A stretch of 64,000 bases of DNA from Triplophysa rosa (GCF_024868665.1 NC_079893.1:15055043-15119042); one strand, 5' to 3'. Numbered from the stretch's first letter, positions 20,623 to 32,703 are shown. The notes: generated by a model from the sequence alone, not told the origin. Translations and numbers: made by a program.

Positions 20623-22285
20623 ATGTTCTCCAAGCCTCGCTGTGAAACTACAAGCTCCATCACCACAGGGTAACAAATGACGTGCACGTGCACAGTTCAC
20701 ATAAAGCATCAGTTGAACGCCTAATGAACAGTAACTAGGTTTATAAACAAGTCCTAAGAGACAGATTATTTTAGGTTTAGCCGTGTTAATTAAAATAATA
20801 ATAATAAATAAATAATGTCCTTGAATGTTTGCAGAAACGGTTTTAACAATATTTTGTATGTATTTATAGACCTTTATCTCCGTGTCCTGGATCTGACCGG
20901 AGTCCACGTTCTCTGCTTGGTCGTCCTCGCAGGCTACGCATTTATGATAATTCAAAGGTTAGAGAACTGAACCGTCATCACAATCACTACATGAAACTAT
21001 ATTTTTTTACATTGAAATTGGCATGTGTATTAATTCTCTGTCTGTTGTGATTACAGCAAAGGCGTATAGAGAAATGGGAGATGTTGCTAGAAAAGAGGCC
21101 GTTACGTGTCCAGTCTGCACGTTGTTCGAGGCGGACTGAGAACAAACTTAATGGCGTTTCAACATCACAGCAGTATTTTAAACTGGATGTGCCGAAGTGG
21201 AGTGATTATTTTCCTACACCTTCTGACAAGAAGAAAATGGGTAAGTTTGCTATTCACCATTGTTCTTTGAATCTTAATTGTTTCGCTTTACTTTTTTGTT
21301 CTTGCCGGTTAGTGTTTGATATGAACTCGCAGTCATCTCATTGTCAAATTCGTTAACGGGTTAGCGTTCATAGATCATACATCACTATGCAGGTCAGAAT
21401 ATCGTTGGATGAAGGCCAATTTGTTGGTTTCGAAGTTTAAACATTGACTGGAAAATGTGTGTGAGATGCTTCTAGTTAGGCGATGTGAGAAATCAGTTAT
21501 TTTTAATGCAACGCCCTAACGCTTTAGTTCCTTTAAAATGTAAGTATCATTTTTTTTAAGGAGTGTTTTTACTAGTACATAAAGGTTGCAGCAATGTATC
21601 CGGTGCTTCATTTACTGTCTGTGCTTTGTTCTCAGCAGCTTCTCCAGTTGACCCGAGATCTTCATCCGAAGTCAAGCCCGTACCTGCACAAAAGCGTGGT
21701 CATGTCGTAAAATTTTGCTTTGTTCCCGCTCCTATCGTTGTTTCAGACAGATCCTCCTCCCTCGTCGACATACCGGTTGGCATGCCTGTGGTAAGAACCC
21801 TGGTGATTGGTGACTCTACTTTGAAACGAGTGCAAGTAGAGACACCAGGCACCATGGTTAATTGTATACGGGGTGCCAGAGCGTCTGACATCAAATCTAA
21901 ACTTAATGTCTTGGCTAATAACAAGCGTAGATTTAATAGAATTATTATACAGGTAGGCATTAATGAGGTTCAACTCCGTCAGTCGGAGATAAGCAAAATT
22001 AATATTAAAGAGGTGTGTGACCTCGCCAAAACTATGTCAGACACCGTAATATGCTCTGGCCCCATCCCCTCTTATTGGGGTGATGAATTATATAGTAGAT
22101 TATCGGCACTGCATGATTGGATGTGCGAGTGGTGCCCACAGAATAATTTAGGTTTCATTGATAATTGGAAGTATTTTTGCATGAGACCTGACCTGTTTTG
22201 GGAAGATGGTCTTTATCCCAACAGCGACGGCACTGCTATCCTCTCAAAAAACCTGACGGATAGCATAAATAGTGCTGATGTCTAA
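20623..22285 (+). CDS. Multi-exon SGNH/GDSL-fold protein, 322 aa, catalytic His replaced by Tyr
   Basis: Four coding exons join in frame: 20623-20669, 20870-20957, 21057-21240 and 21636-22285, 969 nt or 323 codons including the stop. All junctions are GT-AG. The last acceptor is a CAGCAG (NAGNAG) pair giving one optional alanine. The N-terminal third is basic and Ser/Pro-rich. The last exon holds the SGNH fold: LVIGDST (block I nucleophile), VGINEV (block III, normally GxND), and WEDGLYPNSDG (block V, normally DGxHPN). The block V His is Tyr and the block III Asp is Glu, so esterase activity is doubtful. This domain is abundant in fish multicopy genes and in ORF1 of CR1/L2 LINEs; the intact introns argue for a host-type gene. 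The start at 20623 is the only ATG in this exon in the right frame. Function unknown. Confidence 0.75.
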
Positions 22286-22379
22286 TTATAGAATCAGACA
22301 AATATAATATACATTTATACAGTATATATATATATATATAATGTAGAGTTTTAGACCATGCAAGTCACGTTTGGTGGGA

Positions 22380-23866
22380 ACACTCAGTTAAGGGTTAGAT
22401 TAAGTCACATAAGGGTTAAGGTTAGCATAAGGGTTAGGTTTAGGTACTTAATGGTTAAGGTTAACTTAAGGGTTAGGCTTGGGTACTTAAGGGTTAATGT
22501 TAGCAGGTAACGGTTAGGTATTTAAGGATTAAGGTTAGTTTAAGGCTAAGGTTGGCCACATAATGGTTACGGTTAGCTTAAGGGTAAGATTGGGTACTTA
22601 AGGGTTAATGTTAGCAGGTAATGGTTAGGTACTTAAGGATTAAGGTTATTTTAAGGGTAAGATTGGGTACTTAAGGGTTAATGTTAGCAGGTAATGGTTA
22701 GGTACTTAAGGATTAAGGTTATCTTAAGGGTAAGATTGGGTACTTAAGGGTTAATGTTAGCAGGTAATGGTTAGGTACTTAAGGATTAAGGTTATTTTAA
22801 GGGTAAGATTGGGTACTTAAGGGTTAATGTTAGCAGGTAATGGTTAGGTACTTAAGGATTAAGGTTATCTTAAGGGTAAGATTGGGTACTTAAGGGTTAA
22901 TGTTAGCAGGTAACGGTTAGGTACTTAAGGATTAAGGTTAGTTTAAGGCTAAGGTTGGGTACATAATGGTTACGGTTATTTTAAGGATTAGGTTGGGTAC
23001 TTAATGGTTAAGGTTCGCTTAAGGGTAACGTTGGGAGCTTATGGGTAAGGTTGGGTACTTAATGGTTGAGGTTCGCTTGAGGGTAACGTTGGGTACTTAC
23101 TGGTTAAGGTTAGTTTAAGGGTAACGTTGGGTACTTACTGGTTAAGGTTAGTTTAAGGGTAACGTTGGGTACTTACTGGTTAAGGTTAGTTTAAGGGTTA
23201 CGTTGGGTACTAAATGGTTAAGGTTAGTTTAAGGGTTACGTTGGGTACTTAATGGTTAAGGTTAGTTTAAGGGTTACGTTGGGTACTTAATGGTTAAGGT
23301 TAGTTTAAGGGTTACGTTGGGTATTTAATGGTTAAGGTTAGTTTAAGGGTAAGGATGGGTACTTAATGGTTAAGGTTAGTTTAAGGGTTACGTTGGGTAC
23401 TTAATGGTTAAGGTTAGTTTAAGGTTAAGGATGGGTACTTAATGGTTAAGGTTAGTTTAAGTGTAAGGTTGGGTACTTAATGGTTAAGGTTTGTTTAAGG
23501 GTAAGGTTGGGTACTTAATGGTTAAGGTTAGTTTAAGGGTTACGTTGGGTATTTAATGGTTAAGGTCAGTTTAAGGGTAAGGTTGGGTACTTAATGGTTA
23601 AGGTTAGTGTAAGGGTAAGGTTGGATGCTTAATGGTTAAGGTTAGTTTAAGGATAACGTTGGTTACTTAATGGTTAAGGTTATCTTAAGGGTAATGTTGG
23701 GTCCTTAATGGTTAAGGTTAGCTTAAGGGTAACGTTGGGTCCTTAATGGTTAAGGTTAGTTTAAGGGTAACGCTTGGGTACTTAATGGTTAAGGTTAGTT
23801 TAAGGCTAAGTTTGGGTACTTAATGGTTAAGGTTAGTTTAAGGGTAAGGTTTAGTGTAGGGTTGCA
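22380..23866 (+). repeat. Telomere-like minisatellite, about 1.5 kb, 73-bp then 38-bp period
   Basis: Tandem TTAAGGGTTAGG-type sequence. In the first half a 73-bp unit repeats (GGGTAAGATTGGGTACTTAA starts at 22655 and 22728). From about 22980 the unit is 38 bp (GGGTACTTAATGGTTAAGGT, TAGTTTAAGGGTTACGTT). It begins about 95 bp after the SGNH stop codon and ends at the inverted-repeat MITE at 23867. Confidence 0.95.
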
Positions 23867-24711
23867 CCAGCCATTCATAAGTTCTTTCTTAAATGAGAAC
23901 GTAAAGTCCACACTAGAGGCTTAGTAACTACTAGCTAGTTTATAGTTTTCCTTACGTTATTCGATTGCACCATTCGCTCTTAAGGCAGAATGTAGCTAGT
24001 AGTTCATAAGCTCTCCGTAAAGTAATGCATAGTCGCATAATATGACGTTTACCTTCAATAGTCCAATAGCAGCCTTTAAATTGGTGAGAAAAAGTTCTTC
24101 ACATAATAACGGTAAAATAAGTTTTGATTAAATATAATCCTACCTAATCTTGAATAACACAGGATGGCCTATTTTATTAAATATTTTAAGTTAAACAAAC
24201 AAAAAAAAAAAATGCTGATTAAAAATAATAAAACTTTAAAAATCATAATAAATTACATGTAATACGGGTGATTTCATTTTACTGCCAACCGCCAAAAAAA
24301 TAAAGATAATTTTATTTTGACATGCACAACACAGGCAGATGGATGCCCACACAGAGGCGCTCTAGTACTGGTTCTCGTTAGAAACGCTAATACAGTAATC
24401 TCATCACATAATGTTCTCTGTTTTAAAGGTGCGTGACTAAACATATATGATAATGCTGACATTTTCAAAGTATTGAACAATGTCTAGTGAAACTACAGTT
24501 TATTTAGTTCAGTGAGTCTGCAGTTTTATCCTACAGTTACTCATGGCTTCCATAAATATTTAGTTTATACGTAATGTTACACTTCAACTAAGTTAAATGG
24601 TGCAACTCAAAAATATTTAGTGCGTAAATTGTAACAAACTCTGTGCCCATTTAAGTCAAAACTAGGCTAAGTTGTAACTTGCACACAGCTGGTGCAACCG
24701 GCCAAAACAAT
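23867..24711 (+). mobile_element. TIR element (TTGCACCAGC family), copy 1, about 845 bp
   Basis: The left end TTGCACCAGCCATTCATAAG and right end GCACACAGCTGGTGCAA form inverted repeats over the outer 10 bases. A second, inverted copy at 61683-62527 shares termini and internal blocks (GTCCAATAGCAGCCT, CATAATAACGGTAAAA). There is no transposase frame. Target duplications are not evident, so the superfamily is unassigned. Confidence 0.7.
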
Positions 24712-27185
24712 GGCACTGATGTATTTTAAGATATTTCTGGGCAAGTTATATTCAGTTAAAACGGATCACACATTTATTTTAGTCGGGGACTAGCCTTAAT
24801 TAGCTTCACAAGGCGTCTGTGAAATTGGGCCTATAACAATAAAATTGGTCAGTGATGTATAAGACTACTAATTAAATACTAATTAAGACCGCTAATCAAA
24901 TTGTAAACATTTGAAAAACTCCAAAATGAGAAGTGGAGGATTCGAGAAGTGGCTGACATTGTGATGTTATTACATTTATATAAAACCGGCTCCCATTACA
25001 GAGGATGCAAGCTTTATATCAAAAACTGCAACCAATACAATAAGGGTCCATGATTAATTAAGCACTAATATCTGAATAAATTCCTCCTTCCATATGAACC
25101 AGTGATTAGTGGAGGTATCAAGAACTAATAAAGAGCTAATCTGGGCTAGTTGTACACTACTATAGCTTCATTACATCCAAACACAGACTACAGTTCCTGA
25201 TCTTTAACGTCATTTACTTTAATCATAGACCTGTAGAAAGTCATGACATAAGGATGCATTAACAGGTTATGAGCGGATGTTAGTAGTAAAGATTAAGATT
25301 ATTCTGTCGCCCCCTCTAGTGGACAGCATTACTGCATTTATTGCTCGGATAACATCAATCAAAATGATTTATTCGAGTATAAACACCCTTTTTAAGAAAA
25401 TAAAAAGTTGGAAAAAATATAGCAATGCGGGTCAGATTCGTTTGAAGGACTGAGCCGAGTTTGGTAAAGCTTAAAACTCTTGAAGACGTTCGAGTCAATT
25501 AATCAATCATTTAAATAAGTAAATAGGTTTTCTCAAGCCAACATAACTAGGAAGCCTCGGAACAACCAAAACATCAGCCAATTCAGTATGTAATAAAAGT
25601 ATTACAAATTTAAGGCATACCGTTACTCTCCGACCAAAGGGCTTTTCATTATCACCGACTAAAAGACGAGAGGGATTGTTACAGACATACTATCTTGATC
25701 GTGTTTAGCCTACAGTACTGTATATAATCATAGCAAATAAGATTAAAAAAAACGTTTTATATTTATCAATGGAGCAAAATTTTGTTATATTTATGCTATA
25801 TAGAAATGGAAATATCAGTGCCAACATACTGTAGCTCATATTGAAGCTACAGTAGTCCCACTCTCGGTTGTTGCAAATAAACATTATTTTAATAAATAAA
25901 ACATTGTCTAATTGTGTCTTATTTCAGCTGATTTTCCCTTTCTCTGTTTGGCGTTTAATAAAGTATAGCCTGGCTAAAACGTACAACAAACAAACAGCTA
26001 CAGTATTATTAAACATACTTTTCTACAAAGTCAAAATTAGACTCACCGGAAGTCTAAACACAAACAGCTCAACGATGGCGGCGCCAAAAATAAGGTGGAT
26101 AGGAGACCGAGCAGATGAAAAGGGAGTTTCAGTACCGGCCACATGTGCAATTGAAATACTGAAGCTATGACTAGATTTGTAAACGGCAAACAAAAAAATG
26201 ATAAATCGATTCATTTAGAATATCAAACAGTACAATACACAGACACGCATCGTCCATCAATGTTCAATGGGACAATATAGATGATGCAGTATGGAATAAC
26301 TGCAAATGTTGATGGTTACTTTAAACTGCGTTTTCAGGAAGAAACGGCCTATCAAGTACTTACATTAGCATGGTTTTATTTAAACGAGTAGTTATTCAAA
26401 GACATACTCTGAAAACATACCTTCTGGTCACTTCTCCATGGCCTGTGTTTATGTAATAATATGGCACACTTCTGTCACGCTTTATTTGGTACGATTCTGA
26501 TTAGTGTTTTGATGCTTTCTGTACGAGAGTTTTGTAATTTTGCAGATTATGCTCGAACATCAACATCACACATTAAATACATTGGAAGAGGCGAAAAAGC
26601 ATAATAAGAGTTCTTTAAGACTGGGGTCATAAACTTCATAGTTAACAAATCAGACATTTTTTCAGTCAGTTGTTTTAATATTTACTGACTGGTTCGTGTT
26701 TTTGTTTTTCCTTCAGTTTTATTTTATTTTATTGACATTTTGAAAGCCAAAATGCTCCAAAACAAAGAATAGCATTTTGTAATTTATTTATCCATTTCTT
26801 TTTAATTTACTTGTTTTAAACAAAATGATCGAATGTTTCAAACTTTGTTAAAATATAGACACTTTTAATGTAATAACAATAACAGCTTCTAGTGTATTAC
26901 TAGAAAGAATCCATACAGTGTCCTTGAATCTGAATACCAGTTTGATTTCAAACATTGATTTCACTATGATTTTAATTACTCAGTCGATATTAAAGAAATC
27001 AAGGCTGTATTTTCACAGAATGTTCTTTAGAAAACAGTAAATCACATAAAAAAGACAGGGTGGTACAGAATATGTTAATGACGGCAGTCTGCCCAAAGGA
27101 CTAAGAAAAACTATTCTGTGCCTATTACAAGCAAACCCCAGAAGTTATCAATATGCGTTTTCTTAAGGGTTTTTATACAGCGGTC
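24712..27185. other. No gene recognised
   Basis: AT-rich. A short ATGGCGGCGCC-containing open stretch at about 26074-26169 looks like a promoter-proximal start but ends after 31 codons. A minus-strand donor-like site lies at about 26042. Neither could be tied to a gene. Confidence 0.35.
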
Positions 27186-30100
27186 TCAAATAGACACTGC
27201 ATCTTCACCCTGATCATCGAAGTAGCCCTCTGCAGCTCTGAGAATATGATTCAATGCATTTAGGAGCAGGATGTCCATCTCAGGATCCAGTTCTACCTCC
27301 TGACTGTAGTTCTTCACTGGGACCACGGCGGTCAGAGAAACTCCGATATTAGCACACACCTCCTGCATCTGTCGCGAGATTATCAAGAATTACACTATTG
27401 CTGTTACCTGTAATTCATCAACGCTACAAATCACAGACTCACCATTCTATTGATGTAGTGACTCTGGTAGACATGTTTCAGATCAGCTTCCACCAAAGGA
27501 CAGGCCTCATCCACCTTGGTCAGAACCACCAGCTGAGGGATACCTGATGGGAGGATGCCCGGCCATGTTCATTATTTAAACATGAGAATTTCACAAACAA
27601 GTTTCCAAAATTTTGGAAATCTGTTGGGGTGGCTTGGTTGTAAACGCCGCTTGATTCCTTATATTACAAATATTAAAAAAGTCTAAATTGTGCCAATAAT
27701 TCATTTACTCACCCAGCTGGTTGGCTTTTCTACGGAGCGCCACAAACTTCTCTGTCATTTTTTTAGACAGTAGTTTAACTTTGCTGGTGTCGATCACATA
27801 AAGCACACAGTGAATCTTGTCCTTAACGCTGGCACTTTTGTGGAAATGAGGGGAATCGTCTTGTAGAGGCACTGATGGATTAAACTTAAAAACAATGATA
27901 ATCATAATAATATTAATTTCAGTTTAGGTCCATAAAAGGTTACTAAAATCAGTTTACATATTGTTTGCTTTGTTTAGAAATTGCATATTCGTTGTTTACC
28001 TGATACCGGTCCTGAATGTGGCCCTTCAGAATACTGGTGAAATCATCTACATCAAGCCCAGCATTGGCACCTTCTTCCATCCCCATAGTATCACACAGCA
28101 TGAAGGGAAGAAAGCTTCCAGTCTTGCCTGCCTTGATTCTATAAGTACGAAACTAACCAGATATCCGTCAATAACGTAATACTTGACAACAGGGCCATGC
28201 AGAGACCTTTAAAGGGGCAGGTGCTCAAATTATAAAAGGGGCACATGGAACAAGGCTTCAAAACAGCAATACTATATATCGTGATATATTCCTCGCTGAT
28301 GCGTGTATCAATATGGATGCTTCTTGATACAGCAGCAAATGCCATGATGCAGTTTTGAAAAATAAAGCGAACTGAAAAGACCTTGCTAATGCTTAATAGT
28401 TAATGTTTAATATTTTATTTGCACCTAAAGTTGAAGTCAAACGTTATCCCCTTGCAGAATCTGGAAAATTTGGGGGAAAATTACTTTTTTTTAATTTAGT
28501 CCTGTCCTGAACAAGTTATGTTAGAAGAGAAATGTTAACACAAAGCTCACACCAAAGAATAATAAGAGAATTTCTAAAAATAGCCCAAGTAAAAAGTGTA
28601 CATCCCCCTGATTGTTTATTTATCTTTTTTTTCATTTAGTAATGTATTTCAGAAGCTATAAAAATTAGGGATGCTCCGATCCGATATTTGTATCGGGTAT
28701 CGGTGTCGATACTGAACAAAATTCTAGATCGGGTATCGGTGACAATTGGCCCGATTTGACATCAAATTTTTGCTAGGCGATGTAAACGTTTACGGAGATG
28801 CTGGCTCTTAAACGCCTTCGCGCCGCCGCTGTGCTGTGCGCAGTGTGTGACATGCTAGCAACGTGCTCTGTAAGCAGGTGAACAAGCTGACATATCAAGC
28901 AGCGAACAGCATGGAGCGAGCAACAACATCCGCGATTTAGAGGTATTTTACAACAGCTATGCCAACAAGTTCCAGCGCTGTTGGTAATATAAGCATGTTC
29001 CGAGGTCGTCTAGTTTAAACGGCACAGCTCCTGCTAGTCGAACACTGAAAACAACAGTCGATTACACGAAAAAATTACGCAAAATGTTATAATTCAAATC
29101 ACTTTCATTTTAATGTTTCGTTTGAAAACATTTTAAATGACATACTAAAAAAATATGTTTGAAAAAAAGCTTTATGAATAGTTTTTAAAAGTGTACGAGG
29201 AACGATTTGCATGCGTTTCCTTTGTGCCAATTGCAGCGCGCTCAGAAATGACCACTTGAAAGACGAGTTGTGGGAGTGTTCTGAAGGAGGGAAATGGTAG
29301 GTTTTACGCAAAAATTGGCTATTAATAATTTCACTGGAGCCATGCTTAACCATACTGTATTGGTTTCTTATTGCCGCGATGTGGAAAACGGCGACGGAAA
29401 CGCGGAATGCAGGCATACCACAGGGTCGTCACAGAAGCAAAAAATGGTGGATAGGAGCATTCCTAATAAAAACACATATGTTTCTCAGGAAATGAAATAT
29501 AAACAATTTACACCAAAAAACATTTTCAGATGTTTACAGGTGTCTGAATGTAAGGGGTCGTCCCAGATGAGGTCGTCAGGTGAAAGGTCATCACGTGGGT
29601 CATTTTATTTCAAGCTAAATGATTATTAATTAATTTGACTAATAGTTAGATTGAGCAGGCCTTCTCAAAAGGGCCTTTAATTACTTTTTTTTTTGCCTTG
29701 ACAAAAGGGCACTTTCGGCATTAAGGGCCAAAGAGGCAGGTGCGCATCCACCCTCCCCCTGCACGTGCCTGCTTGACAATGTGAAGTATATGTAACAAAC
29801 ATTTATTATAATAAAAATACAAACATTAAAAGCACCCAAAATCTTTTCTACCTGAGTAGTGAGACTGGAGCCAGCAGTGCCGGTGTTGGCCTGGGTGCTC
29901 ACGTAACCTTTAAACACAGAGTTGATGGAGTTGAAGAAGCTTGATTTCCCAGCGCCAACAGGACCCACCAGCAGAATCCGGGCCTGTTTCACTGATTTCA
30001 CAGAGGGCTTCCACTCAGAAACAGAGCACAAGATCTCCTCTCTACGCCTACAAATATTCAGATAAAATATTGCCATTTACAGAATTCAGATTATTTGTGG

Positions 30101-30841
30101 ATATTTTTGTATAAATAATCAAGATGAATTCAAATAAAAATGAGAAAAGGCTGGTGGCCTTTGGTTACAGAGAAGATACCCACTCAAAGTTCCACAGGAA
30201 TCTTCTCCACGGTTTATCCATGAGCCCTCCAAAGTCTGAGGAAATTATAACCACACTTAAGATATTCATACAATCAATAAAGCAATAGCATATAATAGCA
30301 AATACTATTTGTGTAATGCTTTGATTAAGATGAAGAGAACAAAAACCTAATACAAACCTTCCACTCTGTACACCTCTAACTCAGTCAGCTCTAAATTATT
30401 GCCATGCATCTGCTGTGGATCAAACTGGTATATTCCGGGATTACTGTTTACAGTGGCTGTGTTGTTATGAAGAAACGCCAAAGATCCAAAATTTGGACCT
30501 GTATTTCCATCATTGAAAGCGCACTGGGGATTTCCACTGACCACACGCAGGGGGTCATTATTATTCACGTTACAATTGAAGCTGAACAGGAAGGCTTTGT
30601 CGTCCACTATATCTTTCCCTGTCTGAGCATAATCGCTACTTGTGAACGCTCCAAAAACATACCCCGAGTTATTGTAAGCCACAACGACAGTGGGTCCCTG
30701 CCTGTCACACTTTTGATGAAATGAATCCGCACTGTACCCATGCACACTGGCTTTAAACAGCAGACTCAGCTTGCTTTGACAAAACATCGAGCGCAGCTTC
30801 TTCTCCTGCTGTTTGGAAAGACCGGACACAACAGCACTCAT
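27186..30841 (-). CDS. ifi44: Interferon-induced protein 44-like, complete, 446 aa
   Basis: Seven exons: 30358-30841, 30184-30235, 29852-30047, 28000-28152, 27713-27884, 27443-27543 and 27186-27368. They sum to 1341 nt (447 codons with stop), and all junctions are GT-AG and in phase. Residues 1-180 are a TLDc-type domain ([32 protein letters not shown]). The GTPase domain follows: P-loop GPVGAGKSS in exon 3, [10 protein letters not shown] (G3-like) in exon 4, VLYVIDTSK in exon 5, and TKVDEACPL (G4-like) in exon 6. The C-terminus is acidic. Length matches the vertebrate family (about 440). These are cytoplasmic interferon-induced proteins linked to antiviral defence and microtubule aggregates. 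ATG 30841 was chosen over an upstream in-frame ATG because it aligns with the truncated copy. A hAT element sits in intron 3. Confidence 0.93.
28190..29771 (+). mobile_element. hAT-like element (1582 bp) inserted in intron 3 of IFI44
   Basis: CTTGACAA is present exactly at 28182-28189 and 29772-29779, an 8-bp target duplication. The termini CAGGGCCATGC and GCACGTGCCTG are imperfect inverted repeats. A second hAT end (TAGGGATGCTCCGATCC at about 28666) is nested inside. No transposase frame was found. Confidence 0.85.
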
Positions 30842-31017
30842 GATGACCTGCACAGCAAATGACAAGAACTGTATTGTTACATTACAACTTGTTAAACATT
30901 AACATCAGCATTTTTATATAGTATATAGACAATCAACCCTGGTTAAAACAAGACCGTTGTACGGTACCAAAATGTGTTTTGTTACATGAGGACATTTTAG
31001 CCTATTTATTTATTTGT

Positions 31018-31158
31018 ATATATCATCGCCGTCTTTCCAAAACCTTGTATCTCCATATTCTGTGATTTTAATTTTTTTGTCCCTTTATGTTTGTCACTGG
31101 GTTTTGCAAAAATCCAACAATTGCACGGTTTTGGAAAGACAGCGGCAATATATATATA
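31018..31158 (+). mobile_element. Short palindromic MITE (about 140 bp)
   Basis: The arms CGTCTTTCCAAAACC and GGTTTTGGAAAGACAGCGGC face each other about 70 bp apart within TATA flanks. It lies about 200 bp upstream of the complete IFI44 start codon. Confidence 0.6.
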
Positions 31159-31259
31159 TTTACACATGTATATACGTAGTTTTAATTTTGAGAGAAAAAA
31201 GAAGGAAGACTTAAGAGGAGACTGCCACTGTGCAATACGAAAGCAAAGCTGTAATTTGC

Positions 31260-31269
31260 TTTCACTTTC
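31260..31269 (-). promoter_or_regulatory. ISRE-like element (GAAAGTGAAA) upstream of complete IFI44
   Basis: An exact GAAANNGAAA core on the minus strand, the same strand as the gene, 420 bp from its start codon. It may lie in the first intron if the presumed 5' UTR exon near 31402 is used. Confidence 0.6.
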
Positions 31270-31401
31270 TAATACAAAATTATCCTGAAACACATGCTTG
31301 CCAGTTTTATGTGTGAAGTTTGAACAATTTACTTAAAGGTGTCGGCTACATACCCTGAGTGTAAATGTAGCACGAATAGTATTAAAATGTGTCATTTTTA
31401 C

Positions 31402-31478
31402 CTTGAATTATGATGGTTTGTCTGCTGTTGGTCCTGTAGAGAATCCTTCTCCTTGGTTCAATGAAAGAGGAGTTTCCC
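31402..31478 (-). promoter_or_regulatory. Presumed 5' UTR exon and kB-like site of complete IFI44
   Basis: A TTCAAG|GTAAAA donor lies at about 31402, homologous to the donor of the truncated copy. GGGAAACTCC at 31478-31469 on the minus strand fits the NF-kB consensus GGGRNWYYCC. Both are inferred from motif and position. Confidence 0.4.
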
Positions 31479-31779
31479 TGCCAAACGTCCCACCCAATTT
31501 GGTGTATTTTGTTCCTTCCTGTGTTGTACTTTGTAGTTCTTTTGTTCATTGGTTCCCCTTGATCGGTTTCCCAAATGTGTCTTCTTTCCTTGTTAGATCC
31601 CCCATATTGAAACCCCAGTGTTTCAGTAGTCCTTTGTCAGTTGTTGTACCTGTTATGTTGAATGTCATGCTCTCGTGGTTCTTCGTGTTTTTTTGGATTT
31701 ATTACTGTTCTGTGGATGTTATGTCACTCCGTCAACTTTATTAAATGGATATTTTACTGCCTTTTACAATGAATCACTT

Positions 31780-31842
31780 TATTGGTTTCCTCCCTTATTC
31801 ACTTTGGATAAAAGCATCTTGTAAATGTAATGTAATGTAAAT
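31780..31842 (+). mobile_element. LINE (L2) 3' tail fragment
   Basis: CACTTTGGATAAAAGCATCT followed by TGTAATGTAATGTAAATG is the characteristic 3' end of fish L2 elements. The same tail ends the long L2 at 60440. Confidence 0.7.
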
Positions 31843-31873
31843 GCACACGAACAATGTTCAGTGTTCTGCTTAC

Positions 31874-31966
31874 CATGAGCCAGACCCACAGACGACTACA
31901 AACCAGACCGTAGCGTTCCTGATCAAAGAAGCCAGCCAAGATTCTGAAGAAGTTGTGCTTCTTATA
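31874..31966 (-). CDS. Orphan exon-like ORF, 31 codons, unknown gene
   Basis: A 93-nt open frame is bounded by a strong acceptor (TCTTTTTCACACAG|) and a strong donor (CTCATG|GTAAGC). The peptide begins YKKHNFFRILAGFFDQERYG and ends with a Trp-rich segment. The frame is intact through the exon. I do not recognise the family. It lies between IFI44 and map1s, whose exon structures are complete without it. Confidence 0.4.
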
Positions 31967-32703
31967 CTGTGTGAAAAAGATAGTTGAGCATAATTGCCCA
32001 CAGTTACAGTATTTCAACACTCACATAAACACTTTTTATGCGATAAACTGGTAGAAGAATTTTGATAAGTCGTAATAAAAATTGTACTGATCAACACCCG
32101 TGTCTCTTTTCTTGTGCGCTCACGTCATTACAAAACAAACCAACACTCCAACGGTAATTCAACGTTTTAATTTATAGTATAATTCTGGATACATATCCTT
32201 TATTATGTTACATATCTTTGTTTCCGTGAACTGAAAAATCTTTACTATACACAGAATGTCTGACAGCATTGTGGGGCACAAAATGAAGAAGATACTGTAC
32301 GTGTAAGAGAACAAGGGCTAGTGTGCACTACAGCAGTTGATACTTTACAGTAGGCACAGATATTAGAGGATCTGCACTTCATGTTATACTTTACGTCCCA
32401 GCGTTGACACTTCCAACCCTTAACACAGCAAGAGCTGGAGATCATTCTTCAAATAAAAGAAAACTGTCAATTACATGCAATTTCTACACATTTCTTGTCG
32501 GCAATAGGTGACAGTACATCATAGTGCAGTACATTCATACAATATGCGTGTGGTGTAGTGAACCGTTTCTAGACTGTAGTGTAAATAGCATCTGTTGAGA
32601 ACAAAGCAAAAGAGAAAGTCAATCTAAGTACATTTAAAAGTATAAAAATATGGCTCTATATTACAATGATTAATTGTTATGTGTGGACATCTGTGGCATT
32701 CTT

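Noticed and set aside
22380..23866. True telomere or chromosome end
   Set aside because: Units are 38 and 73 bp and degenerate rather than pure TTAGGG, and unique sequence continues on both sides.
32245..32445. Cys-rich 66-codon frame resembling a small secreted protein
   Set aside because: No signal peptide, no splice support, and the position fits map1s downstream or 3' UTR sequence.
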